Assembly: GCA_021779195.1 (NCBI GenBank)
Contig: JAJYBB010000018.1
Span: 1 to 57,366, forward strand
Direction of reading: 5' to 3'
DNA from: Bacteroidota bacterium
GTDB lineage: Bacteria; Bacteroidota; Bacteroidia; Bacteroidales; Paludibacteraceae
Length of the DNA: 57,366 bases
Shown: piece after piece, positions 35,782 to 44,462 of the stretch
Layout: each line of letters opens with the position of its first letter
How positions within the stretch are numbered: position 1 is the stretch's first letter
Translations under genes and position numbers: made by a program
Notes under the pieces: generated by a model
Told to the model about the DNA's origin: nothing
Seen by the model: the letters and a program-made list of their open reading frames with translations, nothing else
The model's database searches: none

Positions 35782-36156
35782 TTAAAGCAGATTTGAAATT
35801 ACATAACCAACATATACCGCTAGGAATCCTAAAATGATACTGAGCGTAGTGTATAAAAAGGCAGTTAAAAATTGACCGTTTTGCATCAGCATTAGGTTTT
35901 CATTTGTAAATGATGAAAAAGTGGTAAAGCCTCCACACACTCCCACCATTAAAAATAAACGCATATCGGGTGTTAATAATGCACTTTTTTGAGAAATGCC
36001 CACTATAAATCCAATTATCAAACTTCCAACGACATTTACCGTTAATGTTCCCATTGGAATGGCTAAGAAATGCCAATAAATATTAAGCTTTGAAACGAAA
36101 AACCGTCCAATCGTACCAATAAAACCGCCAAATCCTATCAACAATATTTGTCTCAT
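35782..36156 (-). CDS. crcB: fluoride ion channel FluC (CrcB)
   Basis: A 124-residue four-helix membrane protein starting MRQILLIGFGGFIGTIGRF. The Fluc signatures GGFTTFSSFTNE and LTVNVVGSLIIGF are present. Fluc works as a dual-topology homodimer that lets fluoride leave the cell. The ATG at 36156 fits the family start; an in-frame ATG at 36177 would overlap the stop of the upstream glycosyltransferase gene. It is grouped with DUF190. No fluoride riboswitch was seen, and the gene is internal to an operon. Confidence 0.88.
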   Translation of the reverse strand: MRQILLIGFGGFIGTIGRFFVSKLNIYWHFLAIPMGTLTVNVVGSLIIGFIVGISQKSALLTPDMRLFLMVGVCGGFTTFSSFTNENLMLMQNGQFLTAFLYTTLSIILGFLAVYVGYVISNLL

Positions 36157-36173
36157 TCCAGAATAACAATTTG

Positions 36174-37124
36174 TCAAATTTCTTTTTCAATCAAGTAATT
36201 ATTCCGTTCCGTTGCATTGCGGGCTACAATTTCGCCCAAAAATCCTGCAAGAAAAAGTTGAGTACCTAAAATCATGGCTAACAGAGAAAGATAAAAATAT
36301 GGACTTTCGGTTATCAATGGTGCTTTAACATGTTCTATTAAAGCAATTAATTTCTTGGCACCAACCACTACTACTGCTGCAAGTCCAAGTAAAAACATCA
36401 AACTGCCATAAAGACCAAAAAAATGCATGGGCTTTTTACCGAATTTCGATAAAAACCACAAAGTCATTAAGTCTAAATACCCGTTTACAAAACGATTCAA
36501 GCCGAATTTAGTCTGTCCAAACTGACGTTTACGATGTTCAACTACTTTTTCTCCAATACGTGTAAATCCAGCATTTTTAGCCAGATATGGGATGTAACGA
36601 TGCATTTCGCCATAAACTTCGATATTTTTAACCACTTCGTTTCGGTAAGCTTTTAAACCACAATTCATATCATGTAGTTTAAGTCCGGTTACTTTTCGGG
36701 CTGTAGCATTGTAAACTTTCGATGGAATATTTTTTGTCAGTTTTGAATCATAACGTTTCTTTTTCCAACCAGATACCAGATCATAATTTTCTTCTCTAAT
36801 CATAGCAAATAGGCCCGGAATTTCATCCGGACTATCCTGTAAATCAGCATCCATAGTAATAACTATATCTCCCTTTGCAGTTTTAAAACCTGAATAAAGT
36901 GCAGGGGATTTTCCATAATTATGCCGGAATTTTATGCCCCGAACATGGGGCGATTTTTTAGCCAATAATTCAATGACCTGCCATGATTTATCAGTACTGC
37001 CATCGTTCACAAAAATTACTTCATAAGAAAAACCGTTTTCTTTCATCACTCGCTCTATCCACTCATAAAGCGTTGGTAGCGATTCTTCTTCGTTAAAAAG
37101 CGGGACAATTATTGATAGATCCAT
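36174..37124 (-). CDS. polyprenyl-phosphate glycosyltransferase (GT2, DPM1/GtrB-like)
   Basis: A 316-residue GT2 protein with a GT-A domain (MDLSIIVPLFNEEESL, FVNDGSTDKSW, TMDADLQDSPDEIP, LHDMNCGLKAYR) and two C-terminal transmembrane helices (about 232-258, 280-305). This is the architecture of enzymes that put a sugar onto undecaprenyl phosphate. The ATG at 37124 starts directly at MDLSIIVPL; an upstream in-frame ATG at 37175 would add 17 unrelated residues. It lies about 135 bp downstream of a DUF4199 gene, a frequent Bacteroidota neighbour. The sugar is unknown. Confidence 0.88.
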   Translation of the reverse strand: MDLSIIVPLFNEEESLPTLYEWIERVMKENGFSYEVIFVNDGSTDKSWQVIELLAKKSPHVRGIKFRHNYGKSPALYSGFKTAKGDIVITMDADLQDSPDEIPGLFAMIREENYDLVSGWKKKRYDSKLTKNIPSKVYNATARKVTGLKLHDMNCGLKAYRNEVVKNIEVYGEMHRYIPYLAKNAGFTRIGEKVVEHRKRQFGQTKFGLNRFVNGYLDLMTLWFLSKFGKKPMHFFGLYGSLMFLLGLAAVVVVGAKKLIALIEHVKAPLITESPYFYLSLLAMILGTQLFLAGFLGEIVARNATERNNYLIEKEI

Positions 37125-37259
37125 AGATTTTGTTTCAATAAATAGTAGTGTAAAGTTATTTTGAAAACGAGCCAATTTGAAAATTTGAAAATTAAATGAA
37201 TCAATGATTTACGATTAAATCAATACACCATTATCATCTTTACATAACAGTAGATCCGT

Positions 37260-37766
37260 CTATTTTTCAAAAATACTTTCGTCCTTTTTTACAAAACCGG
37301 CCATCAAAAGTCCTAAAATACTTCCGACGAAAACATCAACCCAAATGTATTGAATTGCAAATCCGGCAGGTTTCAAAAAGCTGCTCATTTTATCGTAATC
37401 ATCATTGTTGATATTAAATTTGAGCATTTGAGCTGCTTTAATACTTTCTTTGAGCAATAGATCTAAATATCCAGGATTAATATATTGGAAATAAACGTAT
37501 TTAACTACTGCAGATATCAGAGAGGCATAAAAAAAAGTAAGCAAAACAAATGAAAAAGCTTTACCGTATTTTATTGTTCCTGCGCAGTCTACTTCCCGAA
37601 AATGGATGGACATTCTGTACATCAGCGCTATGATCAGTACTATCATTAGGTACGAAAGCAACACGAAAAAAGTAATTTTTGAAATTGAAAGTAAAAAATT
37701 GATGGAAAATAAAACTCCCATAATTAGTCCGTTAAACATGGCTGATTTGAAAATATTCGGTTGCAT
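37260..37766 (-). CDS. DUF4199 membrane protein
   Basis: A 168-residue protein with four transmembrane helices (about residues 12-30, 36-52, 70-92, 138-158) and conserved features of DUF4199, including KYGKAFSFVLLTFFYASLISAVVKYVYFQYINPGYL. DUF4199 genes often precede a GT2 gene like the one here. The function is unknown; a role with the glycosyltransferase is inferred from position alone. It has a well-formed promoter upstream. Confidence 0.82.
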   Translation of the reverse strand: MQPNIFKSAMFNGLIMGVLFSINFLLSISKITFFVLLSYLMIVLIIALMYRMSIHFREVDCAGTIKYGKAFSFVLLTFFYASLISAVVKYVYFQYINPGYLDLLLKESIKAAQMLKFNINNDDYDKMSSFLKPAGFAIQYIWVDVFVGSILGLLMAGFVKKDESIFEK

Positions 37767-37789
37767 AATTTTCTATTTTATTGAATTTA

Positions 37790-37821
37790 CAAAAGTACAA
37801 AAAATACTGCTATCATTCAAA
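37790..37821 (-). promoter_or_regulatory. promoter of the DUF4199-glycosyltransferase-crcB operon
   Basis: Minus strand: TTTG (37821-37818), a 20-nt spacer, then TACTTTTG (37797-37790). The -7 box is 23 bp from the DUF4199 ATG. Confidence 0.7.
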
Positions 37822-37942
37822 TTTTGTGTGGCTTATTTACTTTAAATGGATTTTTCATCAGTTGCGAAGTTCCGTGAATATTAAATCAGTTGAATGGATT
37901 GTTTTATAAAGTCTGAAACAAAATATAAGAAAAAGCAATAAA

Positions 37943-37984
37943 AAACTCATAAATGAAGGATTTTTCCGTATCATTTATGAGTTT
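37943..37984 (-). terminator. rho-independent terminator of trxB
   Basis: A perfect 14-bp stem (37943-37956 with 37971-37984) with a 14-nt loop lies 36 bp past the trxB stop, and the minus strand continues into a T-run. Confidence 0.8.
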
Positions 37985-38020
37985 ATGTTAATTAATAAAA
38001 CTATCAAACAGGGTTAAAAT

Positions 38021-38956
38021 TTACAATTCAGACAAATATCGTTCGGCTTCGATTGCCGCCTGACAACCGGTTCCAGCTGCTGTAATTGCCTGTCGATAAT
38101 GAGGGTCTGCAACATCGCCGGCAGCAAAAATGCCTGGTAAATTGGTACGGGGTGTTCCGGGTATTGTTTTAATATATCCAACCTCGTCAGTTTCAATCCA
38201 AGGTTTAAAAATCTCCGAATTGGGTGAATGTCCGATTGCTAAGAAGAAACCATCTATTTCTATATGAACCTGTTGTTCGTTAGATTGCCCGCGATGTTTA
38301 ATAAGATTAGCACCCTGAACCACCTTTTCGCCGGTAAGTCCGAGTGTTTCATGTTCAAAAAGCACTTCAATTTTCGGGTGATTCAAAACGCGTTGTTGCA
38401 TAATTTTCGAAGCTCTTAAAAATGGTTTACGAACAATTAAAAACACTTTTTTCGCTAAACCAGCCAAATAAATTGATTCTTCACATGCAGTATCGCCACC
38501 ACCAACAACGGCAACTTTAAGATTACGGTAGAAGAACCCATCGCACGTGGCACATGCTGAAACACCTGAACCTGCATATTTTTTTTCATCCGGAAGTCCT
38601 AGGTACTTTGCGGTTGCACCTGTAGAAACAATAATGGTTTCAGCTTCAATTTCTGTTTCGCTATCTATGGTAACCTTGTATGGTCTTGTCGATAAATTGG
38701 TTGAACTAACTACTCCGAAACGAATATCCGTCCCAAATTTTTCGGCTTGTTTTCTCAAATCTTCCATTAATTCAGTTCCTGTAATTCCTGCCGGATAACC
38801 GGGAAAATTTTCAACTTCAGTGGTCGTGGTTAATTGTCCTCCCGGTTCTAATCCTTCATACAAAACCGGTTTGAGGTTAGCCCGCGACGCGTAAATGGCT
38901 GCCGTATAACCGGCAGGTCCTGATCCTATAATCAGACAACGTACTTTTTCAATCAT
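38021..38956 (-). CDS. trxB: thioredoxin-disulfide reductase
   Basis: A 311-residue flavoprotein that reduces thioredoxin with NADPH. The FAD-binding GSGPAGYTAAIYASRA, the redox-active C135-A-T-C138, the NADPH-binding VVGGGDTACEES and the C-terminal GIFAAGDV are all present. It is downstream of the LolA-like gene on the same strand (63 bp). Confidence 0.97.
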   Translation of the reverse strand: MIEKVRCLIIGSGPAGYTAAIYASRANLKPVLYEGLEPGGQLTTTTEVENFPGYPAGITGTELMEDLRKQAEKFGTDIRFGVVSSTNLSTRPYKVTIDSETEIEAETIIVSTGATAKYLGLPDEKKYAGSGVSACATCDGFFYRNLKVAVVGGGDTACEESIYLAGLAKKVFLIVRKPFLRASKIMQQRVLNHPKIEVLFEHETLGLTGEKVVQGANLIKHRGQSNEQQVHIEIDGFFLAIGHSPNSEIFKPWIETDEVGYIKTIPGTPRTNLPGIFAAGDVADPHYRQAITAAGTGCQAAIEAERYLSEL

Positions 38957-39019
38957 TTCTTTTAATTTGTTATTTTTTAATTTATATAATTATCTGAATG
39001 GTTTGTCAATTGGGTTTAA

Positions 39020-39658
39020 TTAGCGTAAATCATTTTCATAAACCCCTTTGAATTTCGAGGCATTGAATACAAAATAATTATCGGGAACTTTGATTCCTTT
39101 TTGATAATTCGTTAACATTAAGAGATTTGTAGTCCCGTTTTTATAAATTATTTTAATAGAAAACAGATTCATTGTAGTTTTGTTCACTTGAATATCAATT
39201 TTTAAAATGTCTCTATTTTTAAATTTTGGTGTTAATTGAATACTATAAAATGCCGTTGATTTTACCGATGAAAATCGAATATCCGATTTATTTTTATAAG
39301 TGGATAATATGACCATCGGGTTGGTTTCTCCTAATTCTTTTTCGGTAGGATTTGTAATTGTAACTTCATTATTTTTACGTAAATACGACCATTGAGTTTT
39401 CCCATCGAACCAAACTTTCATTTCATCTGATTCCAAAATAAATTTCGACCCTTTCAGAGTAAATACGCCAGTTGTACCTTGATCTATCGCATTATTTTTC
39501 TCTGAAACTATAAGTTTAAATTCAGTTCTGATAGGATTTGTTTGAACCGAAGTCAAAATATTGGTGATGATTTGGTTTGCATTGAGTGTTGCATGCACCA
39601 ATGCAATTTGAAAGGTTAAGAATAATAAGACAATTGAAAATTTGTACTTTGATTGCAT
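39020..39658 (-). CDS. LolA-like outer-membrane lipoprotein carrier protein
   Basis: A 212-residue secreted protein with a signal peptide (residues about 1-23) and a body typical of the LolA-like half-barrel: GTTGVFTLKGSKFILESDEMKVWFDGKTQWSYLRKNNEVTI, then ISVTNPTEKELGETNP-type text. LolA carries lipoproteins through the periplasm to the outer membrane, matching the LolE-like permease at 6.2-7.4 kb. Bacteroidota often have several LolA-like paralogues, and its exact role here is not proven. It is upstream of trxB. Confidence 0.83.
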   Translation of the reverse strand: MQSKYKFSIVLLFLTFQIALVHATLNANQIITNILTSVQTNPIRTEFKLIVSEKNNAIDQGTTGVFTLKGSKFILESDEMKVWFDGKTQWSYLRKNNEVTITNPTEKELGETNPMVILSTYKNKSDIRFSSVKSTAFYSIQLTPKFKNRDILKIDIQVNKTTMNLFSIKIIYKNGTTNLLMLTNYQKGIKVPDNYFVFNASKFKGVYENDLR

Positions 39659-39843
39659 GATTAAAATTGTTATTGATTAAATTTGCATTTACAAGGAACA
39701 TGCCATAAAAGATTATGGAAGGATAAAGCGGAAAAAATTAAATAAATACCATGAAAACTGACAATCCGACAGCATAAATTGGACAATCGGGAAAGCGTTA
39801 TTCAATTTGATAAAAGGTTGAATACCTCCACTTTTGCAGTAAA

Positions 39844-39880
39844 AAACAAAACCCCAAAACAGGTTTGTTTTAGGGCTTGT
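39844..39880 (-). terminator. rho-independent terminator of purA
   Basis: A hairpin of about 13 bp with two G-U pairs lies 14 bp past the purA stop, and on the minus strand it is followed by a T-rich tract. Confidence 0.65.
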
Positions 39881-39893
39881 AAGAGTTGAAAAA

Positions 39894-41165
39894 TTAATTT
39901 TCCTGATACCTTAAAATCGTTTGATCGCGGTCGGGGCCAACAGATACGATATGAATTGGAACTTCCAATTCTTCTTCTAAGAAATTGAGGTATGCATTAA
40001 ATTCTTCAGGAAATTCATCTTCGCTGACCATTTGGCTCATATCGGTTTTCCAACCGGGTAGCTCAACATATACGGGTTCAGCTCCTTCGCTCAAATCATA
40101 TGGAAATCGTTCAGTTTCTTTACCATTAATTTTATACGCAACGCACGCATTAATTGTTTCAAACTGATCTAAAACATCGCTTTTCATCATAATCAGACGG
40201 GAAACGCCATTAATCATCACGGCATATTTGAGTGCAACTAAATCAATCCATCCGCAACGGCGTGGACGTCCGGTTACCGATCCGAACTCAAAGCCAATCT
40301 TACGCATTTCGTCGCCTTTTTCGTCGAATAGTTCAGATGGAAACGGCCCGCTGCCGACACGCGTACAATAAGCTTTAAAGATTCCGTAAACTTCACCAAT
40401 ATTTCGAGGTGCGATGCCTAATCCTGTGCAAGCTCCGGCACAAACTGTATTCGATGATGTTACAAACGGATATGAGCCAAAATCAATATCAAGCATGGTT
40501 CCCTGTGCTCCTTCTGCCAATATTCTTTTATCATTTCGAAGTGCATCATTTATAACATGCTCGCTATCTATTAATTCAAAACGTTTGATGCATTCAAGTC
40601 CTTCGAACCAACTTTTTTCGAGCGCCGGTAAATCATATTCAAAATGATATTGTTTGAGTATTTCTTCATGACGGGTAATGGCAGTTTTGTATTTTTCATC
40701 GAAATTATGTAAAATATCACCTACACGAATGCCGTTACGACTCACTTTATCGGTATATGCAGGACCGATTCCTTTACCTGTAGTCCCAATTTTTGAGCTT
40801 CCTTTCGACGATTCGTAAGCTGCATCAAGCAAACGGTGCGTGGGAAGAATTAAATGAGCTTTTTTTGAAATCTTCAATCGATCGGTCAGCGGATGTCCCG
40901 ATACTTCCAATGCATCTACTTCTGCTTTGAAAAGTGCAGGGTCCAGAACCACGCCATTGCCGATAATATTAACTTTGTCACCTTGAAAAATGCCCGAAGG
41001 GATTGAACGAAGCACAAATTTATTTCCTTCAAATTCAAGTGTATGACCTGCGTTGGGACCTCCTTGGAAACGGGTAATTAAATCATAACCCGGAGTTAAT
41101 ACATCAACTACTTTCCCCTTTCCTTCGTCGCCCCATTGGAGGCCCAATAATACATCTACTTTCAT
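39894..41165 (-). CDS. purA: adenylosuccinate synthetase
   Basis: A 423-residue enzyme that joins IMP and aspartate with GTP, the first committed step to AMP. The GDEGKGK loop (residues 12-18), GPNAGHT, GTTGKGIGPAYTDK, the ARGT-like LAEGAQGTMLDIDFG, VTGRPRRCGWIDLVALKYA and the GTP-binding end VGPDRDQTI are present. It lies 82 bp downstream of fur on the same strand, an arrangement known from other Bacteroidota. Confidence 0.97.
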   Translation of the reverse strand: MKVDVLLGLQWGDEGKGKVVDVLTPGYDLITRFQGGPNAGHTLEFEGNKFVLRSIPSGIFQGDKVNIIGNGVVLDPALFKAEVDALEVSGHPLTDRLKISKKAHLILPTHRLLDAAYESSKGSSKIGTTGKGIGPAYTDKVSRNGIRVGDILHNFDEKYKTAITRHEEILKQYHFEYDLPALEKSWFEGLECIKRFELIDSEHVINDALRNDKRILAEGAQGTMLDIDFGSYPFVTSSNTVCAGACTGLGIAPRNIGEVYGIFKAYCTRVGSGPFPSELFDEKGDEMRKIGFEFGSVTGRPRRCGWIDLVALKYAVMINGVSRLIMMKSDVLDQFETINACVAYKINGKETERFPYDLSEGAEPVYVELPGWKTDMSQMVSEDEFPEEFNAYLNFLEEELEVPIHIVSVGPDRDQTILRYQEN

Positions 41166-41247
41166 TTTTATTTATTTTTATTAGAACCGTGAATCTTTAT
41201 TCTTATAATCGAGAGTGCTAAAACTTTTTCGAATTTTTGAATCAAAC

Positions 41248-41706
41248 TTATTTCTGATTTTTCAATTCAGCCTGACATTTACTGCATAGCCCATACAAAT
41301 AAAGGGAATAATGAGATAGTTGAAAATGTACAAATTGTTTTGACTGAATGGAAGTTCGTATCTGTTTATCCGAAAACTCTTTAACTTTTCCACAACGGGT
41401 ACAAATCAAATGATGATGTGTGTTTAGTCCTGAAACTTTTTCATATTGAGCTAATTGACCTCCCAACAAATGTTTAACAATTAAATTGCATTCGAGAAGC
41501 AGATCGATCGTGTTGTAGATAGTGGCTAAACTCACACGATAACTGTCTTTCATTTGATTATAAAGCATTTCAACTGTAAAATGTTGTTCGTATATAAAAA
41601 TTCGCTCTAAAATAGCGAACCTTTCGGGCGTTTTACGGTGATGATGTTTCAACAGATATTCTGTGAACAAATCTTTTACATATTCAAATGAATCCTGATC
41701 TTTCAT
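41248..41706 (-). CDS. Fur family transcriptional regulator
   Basis: A 152-residue winged-helix protein of the ferric-uptake regulator family. The N-terminal HHHRKTPERFAILERIF and YRVSLATIYNTIDLLLECNLI are the DNA-binding part, and THHHLICTRCGKVKEF with the C-terminal GLCSKCQAEL carry His/Cys metal sites, with two CxxC pairs for structural zinc. It represses transcription in response to a metal or peroxide; which metal cannot be read. It has its own -7 box and is upstream of purA. Confidence 0.9.
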   Translation of the reverse strand: MKDQDSFEYVKDLFTEYLLKHHHRKTPERFAILERIFIYEQHFTVEMLYNQMKDSYRVSLATIYNTIDLLLECNLIVKHLLGGQLAQYEKVSGLNTHHHLICTRCGKVKEFSDKQIRTSIQSKQFVHFQLSHYSLYLYGLCSKCQAELKNQK

Positions 41707-41723
41707 TGTTTTTTTCTGACCAA

Positions 41724-41731
41724 CAAAGATA
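41724..41731 (-). promoter_or_regulatory. -7 promoter box of fur-purA
   Basis: Minus-strand TATCTTTG, a perfect TAnnTTTG match, 17 bp upstream of the fur ATG. No good -33 at the standard spacing; the end of the repair gene lies just beyond. Confidence 0.5.
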
Positions 41732-41753
41732 CATCTTTTTGCAGAATTGACCG

Positions 41754-42437
41754 CTACAAAATATCGAGAAAAATTATTTCCTGTTTCACTGTGTCGGCAA
41801 TAATTTCTTGTGATCGACTGATTTCGGTTGTAAATGTTGTTTTATCAAGTAGTTTTTGAGCTGCTGATTTTCCCCGTCGGCAAAACCGGCTTAAACAAAG
41901 AGCAATGGCTTTGTATAGATGAAATTCATCAATATCGGATTGTGCAATGGCTCTATCTGTAATTAAATCAATTTGTTTTTCCGAAAATTGTGAACTTACA
42001 CGTGCTGCTAACAAATAGCCGCTAATCTGTGTCCAACGTTCGGAAGAATTTATCCAATCGATTGCCAATTTTGCTGCAAAATTTAATTTGCTGAATAAAT
42101 TCATTACCGTTTGTTCGGACAGTTCTATTTGATCAACTTTATGAACCCAACTTTCAGTGGTTGCACGGGTGCAGGTTTCGACTGGCTCGAGCAGGGTTGC
42201 AAGCAACATGGTTTCTCGAATTTGCAAATTCCACAACCGTTGAGCTAAATCGTGATTGGGTTTGTATTCTGAAGCTATCTGTTTAATAATTGGGAGATTT
42301 AGTCCGAAATTATTTTTATAAACGATGCCGTTTTTTTGCATATTTTCGGCAATCACACCATTCATCGACGAAAAAATCTTTTTTTTTATATCGGCAATTT
42401 GGGCATCCAAATCGGGCGTTGAAAAACAATAATCCAT
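41754..42437 (-). CDS. AlkD/HEAT-like DNA alkylation repair family protein
   Basis: A 227-residue, mostly alpha-helical protein. Its start (IKKKIFSSMNGVIAENMQKNGIVYKNNFGLNLPIIKQIASEYKP) and the helical repeats resemble the Bacteroidales proteins annotated as DNA alkylation repair proteins, related to the AlkC/AlkD HEAT-repeat glycosylases. It lacks easily recognised catalytic Trp/Asp landmarks, so the activity is uncertain. It lies 47 bp upstream of fur on the same strand. Confidence 0.65.
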   Translation of the reverse strand: MDYCFSTPDLDAQIADIKKKIFSSMNGVIAENMQKNGIVYKNNFGLNLPIIKQIASEYKPNHDLAQRLWNLQIRETMLLATLLEPVETCTRATTESWVHKVDQIELSEQTVMNLFSKLNFAAKLAIDWINSSERWTQISGYLLAARVSSQFSEKQIDLITDRAIAQSDIDEFHLYKAIALCLSRFCRRGKSAAQKLLDKTTFTTEISRSQEIIADTVKQEIIFLDIL

Positions 42438-42507
42438 TTATTATTTAATTTAAAACATTACGAATCATATATTTGAGAAACAATGTTCAAATATTAAACT
42501 GAAAGTG

Positions 42508-42538
42508 TTGCATAAAATCAAACACTGTATTATCTTTG
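42508..42538 (+). promoter_or_regulatory. promoter of tRNA-His
   Basis: TTG (42508-42510), a 20-nt spacer, then TATCTTTG (42531-42538), ending 14 bp upstream of the tRNA. The tRNA-Met promoter at 43126-43156 has the same spacing and the same -7 sequence. Confidence 0.75.
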
Positions 42539-42552
42539 CACTCGCAAAACAT

Positions 42553-42627
<75 letters not shown>

Positions 42628-42633
42628 CATTTA

Positions 42634-42668
42634 AAGCTGTATCGAAAATCGATGCAGTTTTTTTGTTT
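42634..42668 (+). terminator. terminator of tRNA-His
   Basis: A 9-bp stem (42637-42645 with a GU pair, partner 42649-42656) lies a few bases after the tRNA and is followed by a T-run with one G. The next 320 bp to 42994 are AT-rich and hold no gene I can support. Confidence 0.65.
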
Positions 42669-42994
42669 TATGCCTCATGTGTGTACTGTTTTTGAATTCG
42701 ATTAATCAACCCTGCATATATTTTCTTTTGTTGTAGGGATGTATTTAACTAATATACTTTTTTTTCAAGGATACAATTATCTTTTGAAAATTGAATGATT
42801 CAACGATTTTAATCGAATTCGATCGTTCAGAATAAGCTCAAACTTGCATTTGTCTGAAAGGGTTTATTGACCATTGGCTTTATAATTTGAAGATTGCTTC
42901 TGCTGTTAAATATCTTTGAATTTAAGTTGTATTGAACTAAATAATATGCAATTGAACAAGCTTTTATCAGTTATTTTCATGTAAATTATGCCAT

Positions 42995-43025
42995 AAAAAA
43001 AGGCTGTCTTTTTTGGAGACAGCCT
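42995..43025 (-). terminator. terminator of tRNA-Met
   Basis: A perfect 9-bp stem (43001-43009 with 43017-43025) followed on the minus strand by seven T. It lies 9 bp after the tRNA 3' end. Confidence 0.85.
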
Positions 43026-43033
43026 ATTTTCAG

Positions 43034-43107
43034 TAGCGGGAACGAGAGTTGAACTCGTGACCTCCGGGTTATGAATCCGACGCTCTAACCAACTGAGCTA
43101 TCCCGCC
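43034..43107 (-). tRNA. tRNA-Met (anticodon CAT)
   Basis: A 74-nt cloverleaf: acceptor GGCGGGA pairing with TCCCGCT (a G-U at 1-72), D arm GCTC-AGTTGGTTA-GAGC, anticodon loop TTCATAA (CAT), T arm ACGAG-TTCAACT-CTCGT and discriminator A. The D arm looks like an elongator tRNA; a CAT anticodon could also be the isoleucine tRNA with a modified C34, and I cannot exclude it. The 31-39 pair is A-C. CCA is not encoded. Confidence 0.9.
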
Positions 43108-43125
43108 ATTCCTCGAAAAGCGCTG

Positions 43126-43156
43126 CAAAGATAGACTTTTTAGCTCAATTGACCAA
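43126..43156 (-). promoter_or_regulatory. promoter of tRNA-Met
   Basis: Minus strand: TTG (43156-43154), a 20-nt spacer, then TATCTTTG (43133-43126), ending 18 bp before the tRNA. Confidence 0.75.
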
Positions 43157-43366
43157 TTTTTTTTGTCAAAAAAGAATTGATTTGATCACTTTTGTGCATA
43201 TCTTTTTATTAAACTTTTGGATTTTAATTATTTCCCTTGTTTCGGTATATGCCTACATCTTTGTTCGGTGAATGATGGTAACCTGTTCTTGTGAATTTGA
43301 ATACATTCTCATTCCGCTTAAACATTTTTCTATAATATCGTGTCAGGGATTGTTCAATTCCTTCGT

Positions 43367-43465
43367 ACGGATATGAACGATCCGTTCAAATGAGCAACAT
43401 TCTTTTGTGAGGGGAGGAACGAGCCCTGCAAAGAATGACACTCGTTTGTTCCGGTACGAACGAGT
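43367..43465. other. cluster of three hairpins in an otherwise empty spacer
   Basis: Within the 412-bp gap between the tRNA-Met gene and the SDR gene, three adjacent inverted repeats are packed into about 100 bp: 43367-43372 with 43380-43385 (6 bp), 43398-43405 with 43430-43437 (8 bp, plus GGG/CCC inside), and 43440-43449 with 43456-43465 (10 bp, one G-U). The block is richer in GC than the sequence around it. It is not a simple terminator because no long T-run follows on either strand. It could be an RNA, a decayed repeat or a REP-like element. Confidence 0.35.
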
Positions 43466-43519
43466 AATGCGGGTTTTAGGATGAAAAGCGTTGAAAATAT
43501 TAAGCTGAATTGTCAGAAA

Positions 43520-44443
43520 CTATTTAAATTGAACGGATGTTAGTTTTTCGGACAATTGCCACAGTTTTTTTCCATCGTCAATCCGATGTGATGCTTGGTT
43601 TGATTGGACAACTGTAGGAAATCCTTTCATTTCGCTGTGGCTATTTGGACCGTAAAACTCGCCGCCTTTTGCCATTGGATCAGTTGCAGCACGTAATTCG
43701 GGTAAGGCTCCCATCGAGGCAGGTTGAATGAAAAATAGGGTAAATGGACGCAATAATACCATAACCCATTTAGGAATAGAATGACTGAATAAATTTGTGT
43801 CGGATACTCCGGGATGAGCCGCGATGGCTTTGCAGTCGATCTGATTTGTTTCAAAGAAATGTTGCAATTCATAAGTAAACAATAAGTTACAAAGTTTTGA
43901 GCGACCGTATGCTTTCATCGGCTTATATCCGTTTCCATTATTATACATGAAATTGTCAAAATCCATCACACCACTTTTATGCGCGAGGCTGCTGACGTTT
44001 ACCACGCGAGAACCCGGTGTTTTTTTGAGTATATCCAACAGCAAACCGGTCAGTGCAAAATGTCCCAAGTGATTGGTGCCGATTTGTTTTTCGAAACCAT
44101 CGACGGTTAATGCGTAAGGCACCATCATTATACCTGCATTATTTACTAAAATGTCGAGTTTAGTATGGCTTTGTTTAAATTTATCGCTAAAATTTTGAAT
44201 TGAAGATAAATTAGCTAAATCAAGTTCCATAAGAATAATTTCGGCTTTAGGTATCGAATTTTTAATATTCTCGCGGGCAATTTCGCCTTTTATCGTCGAC
44301 CGACAAGTCATGATCACGATAGCTCCTTTTGATACAAAGGCTTTTACTGCTTCAAAACCCAAACCGCTGTTCCCTCCGGTAACGATGACGGTTTTTCCTT
44401 TTAAATCAGGTATATCTTTTGTAGTCCAATGTTTTCCGTTCAT
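43520..44443 (-). CDS. short-chain dehydrogenase/reductase (retinol dehydrogenase-like)
   Basis: A 307-residue SDR with the NAD(P)-binding TGGNSGLG, the catalytic-site VNNAGIM, the Ser region VVNVSSLAHKSG, and the YxxxK active site in YGRSKLCNLL. The shape and the PGV ending resemble retinol dehydrogenase/WW-domain oxidoreductase-like SDRs; the substrate is unknown. The ATG at 44443 gives MNGKHWTTKDIPDLKGKTVIVTGG; an upstream in-frame ATG at 44551 would overlap the next gene by 89 bp. It is likely cotranscribed with the membrane protein 19 bp upstream. Confidence 0.88.
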   Translation of the reverse strand: MNGKHWTTKDIPDLKGKTVIVTGGNSGLGFEAVKAFVSKGAIVIMTCRSTIKGEIARENIKNSIPKAEIILMELDLANLSSIQNFSDKFKQSHTKLDILVNNAGIMMVPYALTVDGFEKQIGTNHLGHFALTGLLLDILKKTPGSRVVNVSSLAHKSGVMDFDNFMYNNGNGYKPMKAYGRSKLCNLLFTYELQHFFETNQIDCKAIAAHPGVSDTNLFSHSIPKWVMVLLRPFTLFFIQPASMGALPELRAATDPMAKGGEFYGPNSHSEMKGFPTVVQSNQASHRIDDGKKLWQLSEKLTSVQFK

Positions 44444-44462
44444 GGATTTTTTTTTAAATAAA

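Noticed and set aside
36157-36177. A fluoride riboswitch before crcB.
   Set aside because: The gap to the upstream gene is only 17 bp, with no room for it.
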